Part shown: piece by piece, positions 32,584 to 43,560 of the stretch
How the letters are laid out: each line of letters opens with the position of its first letter
Position numbering within the stretch: position 1 is the stretch's first letter
Source of the DNA: Trichostrongylus colubriformis
Lineage: Eukaryota; Nematoda; Chromadorea; Rhabditida; Trichostrongylidae
Direction of reading: 5' to 3'
NCBI GenBank assembly: GCA_963978905.1
Contig: CAXBUJ010000043.1
Coordinates: forward strand, 1-64,000
DNA length: 64,000 nt
Made by a program: the position numbers and the translations under genes
The notes under the pieces: model-generated
Databases searched by the model: none
The model's input: only the letters and a program-made list of their open reading frames with translations
What the model was told of the DNA's origin: nothing

Positions 32584-34299
32584 TTAATCCAAGATGCGAT
32601 TGAGATAGGTTTTCAAGGAAATAGCCGAAACAGGGAGCGGTCTATGTTTTGACAAAGTTAAATATATGGATCCAGCACGGTTGACAAAGAAGTTATGCCG
32701 AAGACCACCGCGGGCACTTTTGAAACTAATCTTACTAAGGCTTCCTCTAGTTACTGATGGTAGGATCTGGAAAAAATGATTAGAATTTACCTGTACCTGG
32801 CCATTGAGTATTTTACTTACCATAACGACATCATTAACCTTTCTCCTGACTGAGAGGGTTTTCAACCCGAGTAGTTTATTACGAGAGGAGGAGTCCGGCA
32901 CCGATGTGTAAGAGAAACCAAGGCAACGTAAAAATAGTTTACGCGTGAAGCTATTCTGAACGGCCTCTAGCCTTTTGATAGAAGACTGCTTGCACGGATT
33001 GAACACTGTTGTTCCATACTCTAGGATTGGTCTAACATAACTTTTATACGCGGCCAGCAGCACTTGCGGATTGGTTGAGGATAGAGCTTTGAATATGTTG
33101 TAAATTCGTCTTTGTGCTGAGAGTGAAATTTTCTCGTAATGAGTGGTGAAATCAAGCCTACTATTGAGATGAAAGCCCAAATCCACTGTCGAATCCACCG
33201 GTGTGAGATTGATGCCGTTGATTTCGTATGAGGAAAGTCCGTTCCTGGCTCCGAGATGTAGTACTTTCGTCTTCTCAGGAGAGAGGGGGAGGCACCATTC
33301 GATAGACCAACGGATGAGAGTATTGATTGCTGCGCGAATTTGGAGGACACCTTCTTCATTACCAACCTCGGCATAGATTTTCAAGTCGTCGGCAAAAACT
33401 TTGCATTTAACTCCGCACGTAGACATGAGGGAAGGGATTTCATAAGTGTAGATATTGAAAAGGATGGGAGAAAGAACAGAGCCTTGCGGAACTCCATTAG
33501 GGGCGGGCTGATTGGTAGAGTAGGAGTTATTTATTCTAACTCGAGAGGAACGATTATGAAGAAAGCTACAAATCCATTTAACAATATGTGGCTCCAGACC
33601 GACTGCTATCATCTTTTTTTGAAGGAGAGCGTGCGATACTCTATCAAAAGCTTTTGTAAAGTCAAAGTATATTATATCTACGGGTATATTATGGTCCAAT
33701 GAGGTCGTCCAATCATTGATAGCTTCTAGCATGTGGGTTTCCGTAGACCCACCGCGGATGAATCCGTGCTGATCACATGACACAATTGAGTGAAATTGAA
33801 GATAATTAACAATGTGTTTTTTCATAATTTTCTCGGAAATCCGAAGAAAAAAGGACGTAATACTTATTGGCCGGTAATTTTTGACGGAGGAAAGAGGGGG
33901 CTTTTTGGGAATGGGTACCACAAATGAGTGCCTCCAACGTTCTGGTACTTCAGCGGTCATAAGGCTCAAGTTGAAAATGACTGAAAGTGGATACGATATG
34001 AACGGCGCTATTTCTTTAATGAATTTTAACGGAATGCCATCTGGGGTTACAGTAACGGAAGAAGGCCAACTTCGCAATATTTTTTCGATTTCCTCCTTAT
34101 CATACCATAGGGTAGAGGGCATAGTAGGAAAGTGGGCGACGCGCTGCACGTTCACTTCGCCACTTTCGACTGTCATAGGCATGTAAACACTGGCAAAGTG
34201 CTTGGCGAAAGCTTCAGCTTTATCATGATTGGAGAAAGCAATACCATCATCGTACACCAGAGATTTTATGCCAGGCTTGTCACTCAGTTTGGAGTTCAT
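32584..34299 (-). pseudogene. CR1-like reverse transcriptase domain
   Basis: The 571-codon open frame has the canonical non-LTR RT blocks: VKNYRPISIT, IIYFDFTKAFDRVSH, NGVPQGSVLSPILFN and FADDLKIY (FADD at about 33396-33385). It is the 3' part of ORF2. The endonuclease frame ends at 34332, out of frame, so it is disconnected. The right-arm copy differs at only a few residues. Confidence 0.88.
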
Positions 34300-34331
34300 A
34301 AGTTAGAAAAAGGCATTGGGCCTCTTAGATT

Positions 34332-35432
34332 CTAACACTTTCTTTTCCACAGAAGCATTATATTTACGCAACAATTTGAGGAATTTATGATTATTTGCTC
34401 TATAGGTAGGTCTCTATAGGTACACCAATCACTTTCACTGTTAGAAAGAGTAGCATTTTTCCATAATCGAATGCGTTTTCTGTTCATAGATACAAGGTAC
34501 TGCGGCATCATCAGTTTACATGGGAAGATTTCACGAAGGGGAGTAAAACTATCTAGCACATGATTGATTATTTGAAGCAGCATCTCGTATTTTTCATTTA
34601 CTGTTTCGACAGTGGAAAGGGAGCCTATGCAATCAATATCACTAAGGAAAGAGTAGACGGAAGAGTAATCGGTACTTTTGAGGTCAAGACCGTATCTGGG
34701 GGAACGCTGGACGCGATGTCTTTTTAACACGGCTGTTACTGAATGATGATCGCTAGCTCCTATAGGGGGGTGTGTCCTTACGTTCGTTACTAGATAGTGA
34801 TCGTTGCACAAAACCAAATCGAGGGTGTTGCCATCTCTAGTGCGCTGCTTGACTAATTGGCGGTAATTGTACGAATTGCACATTTCCAGAAAGGATCTAT
34901 GCAAAGCTGAGCATGTGTCGTTATTGTAGGTTTTTCCTATGTCCGGCAGATTGAAATCACCTACTAATATGGAGGAAAGCTCACTAGCAGAGAGATAACC
35001 TATGCACTTGAGTAATTGTTGAAAAGATTGCTGAGTACAACTGGGAGTACGATAGACTACAATGAGTCTGAACGCGTCGGAGTCTAATGGGTATATATCA
35101 CATGCGAGGATTTCATAGGCGCCCTCGACAGATTCACTGAATACTAAAACATGGTGAAGGTCCTTGCACAAAAGTACCGCAACCCCTCCTCCTTTCCTAC
35201 ACGTGCGGTCACATCTGATAGTGTCGTAACAGTTGCAAAGATTACCAAGGAGGGGAGCAATGTCATTTGCCTGCTTAAGCCAGGTTTCCGTAAGTGCAAC
35301 TATAGAAAAGGAAGACTTAATAAGGTGGAATTGGAGGTCGTCGGCATTTTTTAGTAGAGATCTAATATTGGCTAGTAGGAAAGTCAGTCCACTTGTTTGT
35401 ATCCGGAGAGGCTCTAGCAGTTTTCCGAGTTA
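34332..35432 (-). pseudogene. CR1-like APE-type endonuclease domain of ORF2
   Basis: The frame is open from about 35432 down to the stop at 34332. It shows ANIRSL, VALTETWL (catalytic Glu), VGDFNLPD and the C-terminal GASDHH motif, the standard order for APE endonucleases of LINE-type elements. There is no ATG near its start. It overlaps the end of ORF1 in another frame, so translation by frameshift or reinitiation is plausible for the ancestral element. Only the part after 34799 is mirrored in the right arm. Confidence 0.8.
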
Positions 35433-36259
35433 CCAAGAGGAGAGTTTGCATGTAACATTGGAGGAGAAGACTGATGGGTAGAGGCACTGCGTAACGATAT
35501 TGGAGACAATGGATGAGACTGAGTAACAGATTGTGATATTGGACAGTTATTTTGTTGAGATAAAGGACGATGTTGGGTGCGGCGCTGACTACGTTCTTCA
35601 CGTGTCAGCGAAGGGCGGATGAAAACACCTTTAACAGGAAAGAAACGCAAACGTGGCGCACGCTTAAGTAGGAGAGATTGAAATGTTCTAGTAGGCAAAA
35701 CAATTTTGAGAAGCCGAGGGACACCCCTACGGGGGCGACCCATTCTATAGCAGGTAACAGGGGTACATTCAATGTCTAGGTAGCACAATAATTTTCTAAC
35801 ACAATCGATATCATAATTCAAACGGTTAAAAACATTACAATCAACACTCTCGGCGACTCCACTTACAACAACAGACCTTTGGCGTTCATGCTCTTCAAAG
35901 GAATTAGAAATTGACGGTGCGGACAACTGGCAAGTGGGATTGTCAGGCGAGGCATTATGGGTAGAGAGAGACAAACTAGCTTTAAGAGAGGCTATTTCTT
36001 CTTTCAATTTGTTATTCTCAGCGGTTAACTCTAGATCTCGTTTCCTCAAAATTTCCAACTCACGATCCTTAGCAAATACACTATCTAGTAGGTGACCTAG
36101 TATCGTCTTCAGATGAGGCGGCACCGATTGATCCGTGTTCAAAAGATTGATTGCGTCCCGGAGTCCATGATCGCAGTCGACGTGCACTGGAGAGGGTTCT
36201 TCAGTAATATGACCGCGTTTCGTTCCCTGAATGAACGACGCGCGCGGAGAATCTATCAT
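35414..36259 (-). CDS. CR1-like ORF1 protein (281 aa)
   Basis: It starts at an ATG at 36259. Residues about 60-105 form a predicted coiled coil (KDRELEILRKRDLELTAENN). A region starting RSVVVSGVAES then follows, resembling the RRM-like domain of non-LTR ORF1 proteins, with a Ser/Gln/Pro-rich tail. ORF1 proteins coat element RNA and act as chaperones. The frame is intact and lies wholly in the unique centre, so it is present once in this window. Confidence 0.75.
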   Translation of the reverse strand: MIDSPRASFIQGTKRGHITEEPSPVHVDCDHGLRDAINLLNTDQSVPPHLKTILGHLLDSVFAKDRELEILRKRDLELTAENNKLKEEIASLKASLSLSTHNASPDNPTCQLSAPSISNSFEEHERQRSVVVSGVAESVDCNVFNRLNYDIDCVRKLLCYLDIECTPVTCYRMGRPRRGVPRLLKIVLPTRTFQSLLLKRAPRLRFFPVKGVFIRPSLTREERSQRRTQHRPLSQQNNCPISQSVTQSHPLSPISLRSASTHQSSPPMLHANSPLGNSENC

Positions 36260-36471
36260 ATTAGCAATAGTATTCAGACCTTAAAAGGTGGCACTAAAAA
36301 CGAAAGGGGCGGCTCCTGCCACAGGAAGCCTCACTTGATTTGCCTGTCACACACGAAAGTCGATGATCAGGGGATGATCGATCGACCGCCAAAAGAGAGA
36401 TCCAAAAAATCCTTGAAAAAATAGACCTGATGAGTTGGCTTGCAGAATACTAGTACGAAGTTATGCCCCAG

Positions 36472-37036
36472 CCACAAGGGCGACTGCTTCTGAATCAGGT
36501 AGAGCGGGAGGAAGAAGAGTTGTAGCAGAAGTTGTCGAATGAATGAAGGATGAGAGAACCGCTCGCCGTGGACGTACGTACTCGAATGGTGAAGTCATCG
36601 CCAACCTCGAGGTCGTGGTTGCACGAATATTTCCTGCTACTGGGTGGATATCCTGTGCTCTGGATTCTGAGGCAACAGCAGGTGCTCTCGAAGTCGTTTC
36701 TGCACCCCGTGCTACTGGTGGCTCAATATCCTCAGCTCTAGATGCTACGGCAACAGGAGCTTGCTGCCCCTCGCGACGAGAACGCGCTCCGTTACTACCT
36801 GAACTCTTGTTGTTATTCTACCAACTACTCAATGAAATCATTCGTATGGTTCTGATATCAGTTGCAGTGCAATTGCGTATACCTGCTGTTCGACTGGGCT
36901 CACTGACTACAGGCGGATCAATCTCGTAGTCGCCCACTACGTCCTCATAGAGTGACTCATCCGACGACTGACTACTACTGAATTCAACTTCCTGCCTCGG
37001 TGCAGTAGGTACAGCTCGTGATCTACGGCCCATCAC
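36472..37036 (-). CDS. Ser/Ala/Pro-rich exons, possible 5' part of the SET gene
   Basis: On the minus strand an ATG near 37033 begins an open stretch (GRRSRAVPTAPRQEVEF, then acidic, Ser-rich) to about 36880, where a GTATAC donor could start a short intron. A second open stretch, rich in Ala, Arg and Pro, continues to about 36472 (stop TAA). Composition suggests a disordered nuclear protein. The CR1-like element lies between it and the SET exons. Joining them is inference; no matching donor was located with certainty. Confidence 0.45.
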
Positions 37037-37039
37037 AGA

Positions 37040-37650
37040 TTCGGCCCACGATAAAACACTGAATACACACTTTCATAGAGATTATTTGCGTTAGGTGAAT
37101 AAACACGGAATTTACCCTGTTGCCGGTTGCAACATTCTCTTGACCTCCCTTACACGCGCTCTGATATTACTGCTACTATTGATCTGCCATTGTGCATAGA
37201 ACCTAATCTTGACGTAGCCGTATACACAAGATTTCTCGTATTGCCTCACATATTCCAATTGTGCTGAGGGCTGATGTGCTAAGAGAACAGCGATTATCAT
37301 TGGTTAGCATTTTTATAAAGTAAAAAAATGCTAAAAAGTAAAATGAGATAATAGGGAGCTGAGGAAAAAGAGATAAATATCCAATAAAATTATGAAATAT
37401 CATAAATAATAAAATAATATTAATCATAATAAATAATGATATGTGAAGCAACTGAATAAAAATAACGAAATAGTAATAAAAATAATAAATAAATGAGTAA
37501 ATAACGCGTCGACCGTAATCCTTAGAGGTGCCCTACACTGCCGAGACTCCCTAAGCCACGGGAGAATTCCGGTTACTGTAGCCGCGTTTCGTGAACAAAA
37601 ATATAGCCGGAGATCGCGGAAGCAACCGCGTAATCACAACTCCTCCGCCC
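37040..37650. other. AT-rich intergenic DNA
   Basis: Low-complexity AATAAT-type sequence around 37310-37500; no gene seen. Confidence 0.5.
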
Positions 37651-37654
37651 GCCA

Positions 37655-38300
37655 CAACTCGTCCACTTCGGAGTGACTCGTCCAAAAGCAGGACAACCCG
37701 TCCATCAAGGACTTTTCCCGGAAACAGCGTCAGAGACACAAAATCAGCCTGATAAAACCGGAATAAGACTCCATTAACCAGTTGAAAATATGACCAAATA
37801 TCGCAGGAGCAATCCATAACCCAATATTTTGTGGGCCCCGCCCGCTAAAACTCGTCCAACTTAAAATAACTCGTCCAAAAACAGAAACACTCGTCCATTG
37901 AGTATTTTCACACGGAAACAAGGCCACAGACACAGAACCCACCTAACAGAGCCAGAATAAGACTACATTGACTAGAAGTAGTCTCGAAAAGCCGAAAGAA
38001 GCCGAAAAACGAAACATGAAGGATAGAGGTCAAGAATCCTATGGAACACATCTCTAGAAGCCCTATCTGCGACAACTCGTCCAAAAAGGTAGAAAATGAT
38101 GAAAATCATGGAATAGAGTCAGAAGCGGGGAAACGGAGAAAACAGGTCTGAGGTCAAGTAAAGAGTAACGACCCATCTCCCAACATCAAATAGGCTCCGC
38201 CCAGGATAACTCGTCCTAACAGTCAAAAACGGCCTAAATATGGTTGGGCGGCCACAAATTGCAAAGAGCTTTTGAAATTTTGAGAAACTCGTCCAGCTGA
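37655..38300. repeat. Degenerate tandem repeat with recurring ACTCGTCC
   Basis: The octamer ACTCGTCC or a one-base variant occurs about ten times (near 37655, 37674, 37694, 37848, 37868, 37887, 38074, 38206 and 38287). A longer unit of roughly 195 bases can be followed from about 37655 into a second copy from about 37850. Spacing is irregular. Confidence 0.75.
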
Positions 38301-38660
38301 GAACAAATAAATAATAAATGATAGATAATTAAAATAATAATAAAATATGGAAGTATAAGTAGGTAAATAATAAGATAATGAAATAATAACAATGACAAAA
38401 TAATAATAATAAATGCAATAATATATAAAATGAATAAAAATAACAGTAATAAAATGGTGTTGTTAATTAATAATAAAAATTAGTAATAAAAGTAATAATG
38501 TATAAACGCAAGTAAATGTAATCAAGAACAAAACAAACATAAACAATAAATATAAGTACAAAAATATGATATAAATACATATAAAATAAATACAAATAAA
38601 GGAAATAATAAAAAAGCAAAAATTAATAAACAAATAAAACAATAAATGAAAATATGGTCG
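38301..38660. other. Low-complexity A/T-rich sequence
   Basis: Mostly AATAAA/AATAAT runs; no coding or RNA gene seen. Confidence 0.7.
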
Positions 38661-38799
38661 GCTTTCGCTTACTCACATTGCATACGAGCGATATCAGGAT
38701 CAGCAAAGGTGGGAAGTGCTTGTGTTCGTGCTTGCATGCTCCTATCGTACTCCACACGAGCAATACCATGCCTTGACTAAATATGGTAATAATAACCTT

Positions 38800-41566
38800 A
38801 CTGTTCAATAATGTAAGGACCATCATTTACTCTGTTACAGCTCAATCCTAGTGTTCCGCATCCCAGTTCATCGAAAAAAGTCGTCATAAGACGACGGGTA
38901 TTCTCTGGTGACATGTCTACACCATTCCATTGAATGAAAAACACCTTCAAAGGAGCCGTGGCGTTTGCGACGTTGTTCATACGGCACACACTAAATATAA
39001 AGCATATATCAGCATCATGCATACACCGCTAACAACCCACTATTCACGGAGTTTCAAATAGTGATCGATCCACTTCTTAGACTTTTTGTCGACGACAAAA
39101 TATCCGCCTGTTGTTGTGGTCGGCTCGCGAACTCTGTTGTAGTGCTTTGGTTGAGGATATCTTCCAACCTGGAGGCAAAAATACGCCATATCTTCCAAAG
39201 CATTTTCAAATTTTAAACCACTCACCCAGAGCTAATCCTGTGCCGTAAATCGCCTTCATACATTACAGATTGGAGTCCCGTACCTGGTACGTCATCTCCA
39301 CAACCGCATATGTTGCCAAAACGCGTTTTGTATGTAAGCTCATTCCTTGCCCCATTACAGTGCACCAAATACGTCATGACGGCACTGAAAAACATCTCTT
39401 ACGTATATTGGTGGAGGTTCTGAGCATTTTATACGAGATGCTCAAATCATGTCGGACACGCGGCACGTCTCACCTCATTACGAAGTTGTAATCTAGTCGT
39501 TGCACTGATCCTTCTCTCTCAAAATTACGCATGATCGATTTGATCCTTTCATGAATTCTCTTTGAATCCACCACTGTTCTCACCACACAGTAATGCTCCA
39601 TTTCCTAAACATAGCTATTCTAGAACCCGTCCTCCTCCATTGATCGCTCTTGAATTTTCGTACCGCTTGCATGCGCCCGTCAGTACCAGTGTAGGTGTTC
39701 TGCCTCTTCTTTTCCTATTTTGCTCTATCTAGCAGGTGTGCAGCCAAATCTTTTGCCTGTCCAATGACGAGAGTTCTGGTGGGCCCGGCAGCTTAAACAC
39801 TGGGTTTTGTTGCGCATAAGTGAACGTATAAACAACAACTGACCTGAGCCCATATTCATCTCTAAGAACTTATAGAACGACAGTATTGCTTTCGAGAATG
39901 ACCACCTCACACTCAACGGCACATTTTTGTCCACCAGTCTTTTGAAGAACTCCTCTACGATTTCTCGTGAAAAAATGGCATCATCGACAGATACTGTTTC
40001 GTTGAATCCGCATATTCACAGGTGGAAAGGTCTGTACTGTGTGCGTTGCTGCTTTATACGCCGGTGTCTAGTTCAAAACTCACCTTTTTCTTGAACGCAT
40101 TGCAACAAGCATGAACCATTCCACATTGCTTGCATATGATTTGCATGTGTTCCGAGTTTCTTGATAAATCTGCTCTCCGCCACTGGCTCTCACTGGCACT
40201 GTCTGTAAGCGGCTCACTTTGTGTGGATAACAAGGACTATCACACAAAAATCTCTTACCGTTTTACTTTCGAGATAGTCATAGAAGTGTTGTAATATGGG
40301 ATGTTGTTCCCTAATCAATTTCCTCCACAGCTTCAACTCGCTGTCTACTACGTTCATCCATCCTTAAACATCAGATGGAATGATAACCAGTTTTTCAGAT
40401 ACTGATTGAATATTACTCACTGAGGCTGCGTTTGCTATTTGGTGGAATAGTATACGTTTGCACGTAGTATTGGCGCTCTTCATCTTCACTCCAGTCATCA
40501 TGCTGATGAGCAAACATCAATGTCTTGTCAGGTGGAGCAAAGAACACAGGATGTACCGAAGCTCCCCCTTAAATACCATTACCACTCAACCTATGTCTAC
40601 ACTTGAGCATTTCGCGAAGATTCTACCTGTATACTGTGTATCGTCAGTAACATTGACTGTGATGCAAAGCTGCTGCCTTGGTATAGCTGGTGATGCACGT
40701 GTTGGTGGTGGAGCGGTTCGGTATCGATGACCGTAATCCTAGAAAATCTCATTTTTGGTAGGCCTATTTCGAAACTCCACTGTTTAATTCACCTGATGTG
40801 ATGGCCTGTCCTGTTCACGTTGTACTGGAAAAGCTGTGGCTACGTGTGATGGTCCTGGTTGTTCTCCAAAATCCACCTCTACAGCCTCCGGCTGTGATGG
40901 ACGCTGTGACTGCTGGGCACCTGGCTGCTCAATCTGCTGGACGATCAGAATGTAATACCGTTGACAAGTGTTGAAATACTTTAAACGCTTACTTCATTCA
41001 GTAATGGAATGCCACAGCGACGCAACTGCATCAGAAATGCGTCGTATATCATCACTTCTCCAGGTCCCCGTGGTTTAGGAATTTCTGCTAAATCCACGTA
41101 AGCACTTTCCATCCTTTGCGCTATTCCTCTACCCACTTGTTCAAATGCCTTAAAATCGATTATTAGAAGGGAATCCCACACAGACAATGATGCCTACCTT
41201 GTACGGCTCAGTGTTTTTCTCAATTTTGTGCTTGCGGATTAAGTGCTTGTCAAGGCGAAATTTGCCATGTTTTCCACACATCACACAAAACCGAACACCA
41301 CCTTGGGCAGCATCAGGATAATACACTGCTGAAATGTAGAAGTGAACCGTGAAGATCAATGCATCATTCCCCTTCTACCACTGTTTACCATCTGACAGCT
41401 GCACTGGTGACTTGGCTATCCTTCCACTACGCAGCATTTCGGGCAGTATTTGTTTTGCATAGTCTCCTATCTGTTGAATCTCTGCTCTTTGGCTGGTCGC
41501 TCTGGACTGAGTTGAGCGTTCGGCAGTGACTTGCGAACGATTTTCTTCTGGCGGTGTGGGCTCCAT
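38800..41566 (-). CDS. Unidentified multi-exon gene with zinc-finger-like motif
   Basis: The ATG at 41566 follows an acceptor-like TTTACATCAG by four bases, suggesting SL trans-splicing. Exons 41566-41389, 41328-41198, 41148-40993, 40936-40793, 40738-40627 and 40567-40421 join with consistent phase. The second exon encodes FCVMCGKHGKFRLDKHLIRK, a C2H2-like finger. The fourth and fifth are Gln/Pro-rich. Further open stretches with splice-like ends continue at 40364-40259, 40210-40096, 40010-39870, 39600-39490, 39225-39040 and about 39000-38800, but I could not fix all junctions (40421 to 40364 does not join in frame). No enzymatic domain is recognised. It could be upstream exons of the SET gene or a separate gene. 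Confidence 0.6.
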
Positions 41567-42737
41567 TCTCCTGATGTAAACTGATGGCAGCTGGCACATC
41601 GTTAGTGTTATAAGAGTGAATTTGCCGAAGAACATCCACAAAGTTGAAGAAAAGACGGCAAATAAAAAGGTTGACAAGTTTTGGGTGAGCTTAGTGATCC
41701 ATACCATTCAGTTGCCAGCGTCTGCGGCCCAGGTCAGACAAAAGTCATGCTCGTGTTTTACGGATCAAACTCTTCCTTGGCACAAGTTTCGAGCAAGCGT
41801 AATGATCACCCCTTTTTGGAGCGTGGGCGTCGACCGGTTTATCGCCAAACAAGTGTCATATTCGTCTTCTACTAGTAGAAGTGCCCCGGTATATGAGTTT
41901 GCAGCCGAATTGGAAAGTTCTCCAAAAATCACCTCCTCTACCGCATTGGTTGGCGAGGTAGTGCGTTATATTGGGTAAATAGTACAGAAAAGATGGAGTA
42001 AAAACTGCAGAAAGTAACGAAAAAAGTAAGAATTCGGATTACAGTGTGGGTCCTCAATATGGCTGTGGCAGCTCAAAACAGCGAGCCTACGTTAAGCGAT
42101 AGTTCGATAGGCTATGATCGTCAGGACTAGGACAAAGGCTCAATGTCTCCCCAATTGCACTGACCCTCTGATGCACCCCCATCACCCGTTTTGAGCCGTC
42201 TCCAGAAAAGCCAACCAGCCCTTTAGTTCCATATCTCGTATAATTCTGGCTACGTGGGGTCTAATTTCGGCCACCATGGGGCACCCACGGGAGTGACGGT
42301 AGCTGCGCCCAGTTAAAAATGAGTCGCGCAACCCTATCGCACGTCATACAAGCGGCGTATTTTTGATCGAGGGCGGCCACCGTAACCTGAAGTGTTTTCC
42401 GGCCAGCAGGGGTCTCATTCCGGCAGTATGGGACGCCCCTGAGTAAGTATCGTCGTGCCACTCTATTATCCGCCGTGAGCGCGAGATACTTTCAACAGCA
42501 CGCGACCACCGTAGTTCGGGCGTATTTGACCGAAGAAAAGGGAGGGACTTGTACCTGCAGAGTTCAGAGATCAGCACTGTATTCTGAACCTTCAGTAGGC
42601 AGATGAGAAGCGAAGGGTATTTCAAAGCGATTAAGAAGAACCGTGAAATGAATATGCTTCAAGTAAGAATGGATAGCAGTAATATGAATCGCAACTACAC
42701 AAGCCGGCAACAACTACTGGTATTGTTGAGGTAAAAA

Positions 42738-42815
42738 AGAGGGGGTCGCATTCGATCTCTGTAGAGAAGAAGGGAGTCGTACTGAAGCAGCTAGATTCCT
42801 CTACACCTGGGACTG
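42738..42815 (+). repeat. Diverged hAT terminal fragment
   Basis: GAGGGGGTCGCATTCGATCT, followed by a GTCGTACTGAAGC block and CCTCTACACCTGGGACTGCC, parallels 18180-18264 at the right end of the hAT element. The terminal CCCTG is degraded to CCCATG. It suggests an old related insertion or MITE. Confidence 0.65.
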
Positions 42816-43167
42816 CCCATGCACCTCTTTATCCGTTAGCCGTCTCCAGAAAAATCGATATTTTGATTAGACTCGAGACCGAGAGAGAATCCAGAGTTTA
42901 CCTAAAGTAGGCGCTGAGAAGTTTCGGTAAATAGTCCCCCACTATATCCACATCAACCCATTGAGTCCACACCTGAGATGCGCTAACAAGTATTTCATAA
43001 GATATCGCGTTATGGCAACTGAGAATGTCTCAGTGAGAAGAGTCTCAATGAGGTAAAAAGGGTAAAAGAAGTAAGTGATTTAAAGAATGTATAAGTGATT
43101 TAAAGAATGTAAAAGAAGTAGGTGACTCGAAAAAGCCGCCACAATTGTTCAGATCATCCCTGAACAT

Positions 43168-43560
43168 TATTGTAGCATTAGAGCCATAGACTTAAAGGAA
43201 ACATTAGGAAAATGTTAAAGAAAAGGATACACAAAATGACTTTAATGTGGAGATTGCAGAATGAAGGAATATGAAAGAAAGCATTTCATGAGTACGAAGA
43301 AGGGAAAAAGACTGTATTGCGAAATAACGGTGCACTACTGTTCTATAGTTTGTCACCCTTGAACGTAATTGTAGCAACAGAGCCATAGAATTCAAGAAAC
43401 GATTGAGAAAATCCAAAGGAAAAACACAAAATGGCTTCAATGTGGAGATTGTAGAAAGAAGGAGTAAAACAAAGCAGTTTATGAGTACGATGAAGGGAAA
43501 GGACTGTATTGCAAAATGACGGTGCACTACAGTGCTCCTATTGTCAACAACTAATTACTG
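43168..43560. repeat. Two-copy tandem repeat, period about 199
   Basis: Units start near 43168 (TATTGTAGCATTAGAGCC) and 43367 (TAATTGTAGCAACAGAGCC) and share GACTGTATTGC and GACGGTGCACTAC-type segments. No coding capacity is seen. Confidence 0.7.

Larger units (their letters stand above)
23914..34799. repeat. Left arm of a giant inverted repeat
   Basis: Every feature here recurs in reverse complement at 53114-64000. Paired coordinates sum to 87913-87915, so indels are few. The inner edge is at 34799 (TAGATAGTG). The outer edge is not reached, because the window ends while the match continues. A few substitutions and one-base indels separate the arms. Confidence 0.95.
32324..36420 (-). mobile_element. 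CR1/jockey-like non-LTR retrotransposon, near full length
   Basis: On the minus strand: a short 5' region, ORF1 at 36259-35414, an endonuclease frame from about 35432 to 34332, a reverse transcriptase at 34299-32584, then AATAAA and a 3' tail of TATCAAG repeats at 32324-32344. Tandem 3' repeats of this kind fit CR1-type elements. The endonuclease and RT parts of ORF2 are split by a frameshift and a TAA near 34300-34335, so the copy is inactive. It separates the SET gene from sequence at 36.5-37.0 kb. The 5' boundary is approximate. Confidence 0.8.

Noticed and set aside
37655..38300. CRISPR-like array from the repeated ACTCGTCC
   Set aside because: Repeats are only eight bases, spacing is irregular, the genome is eukaryotic and no cas genes are present.
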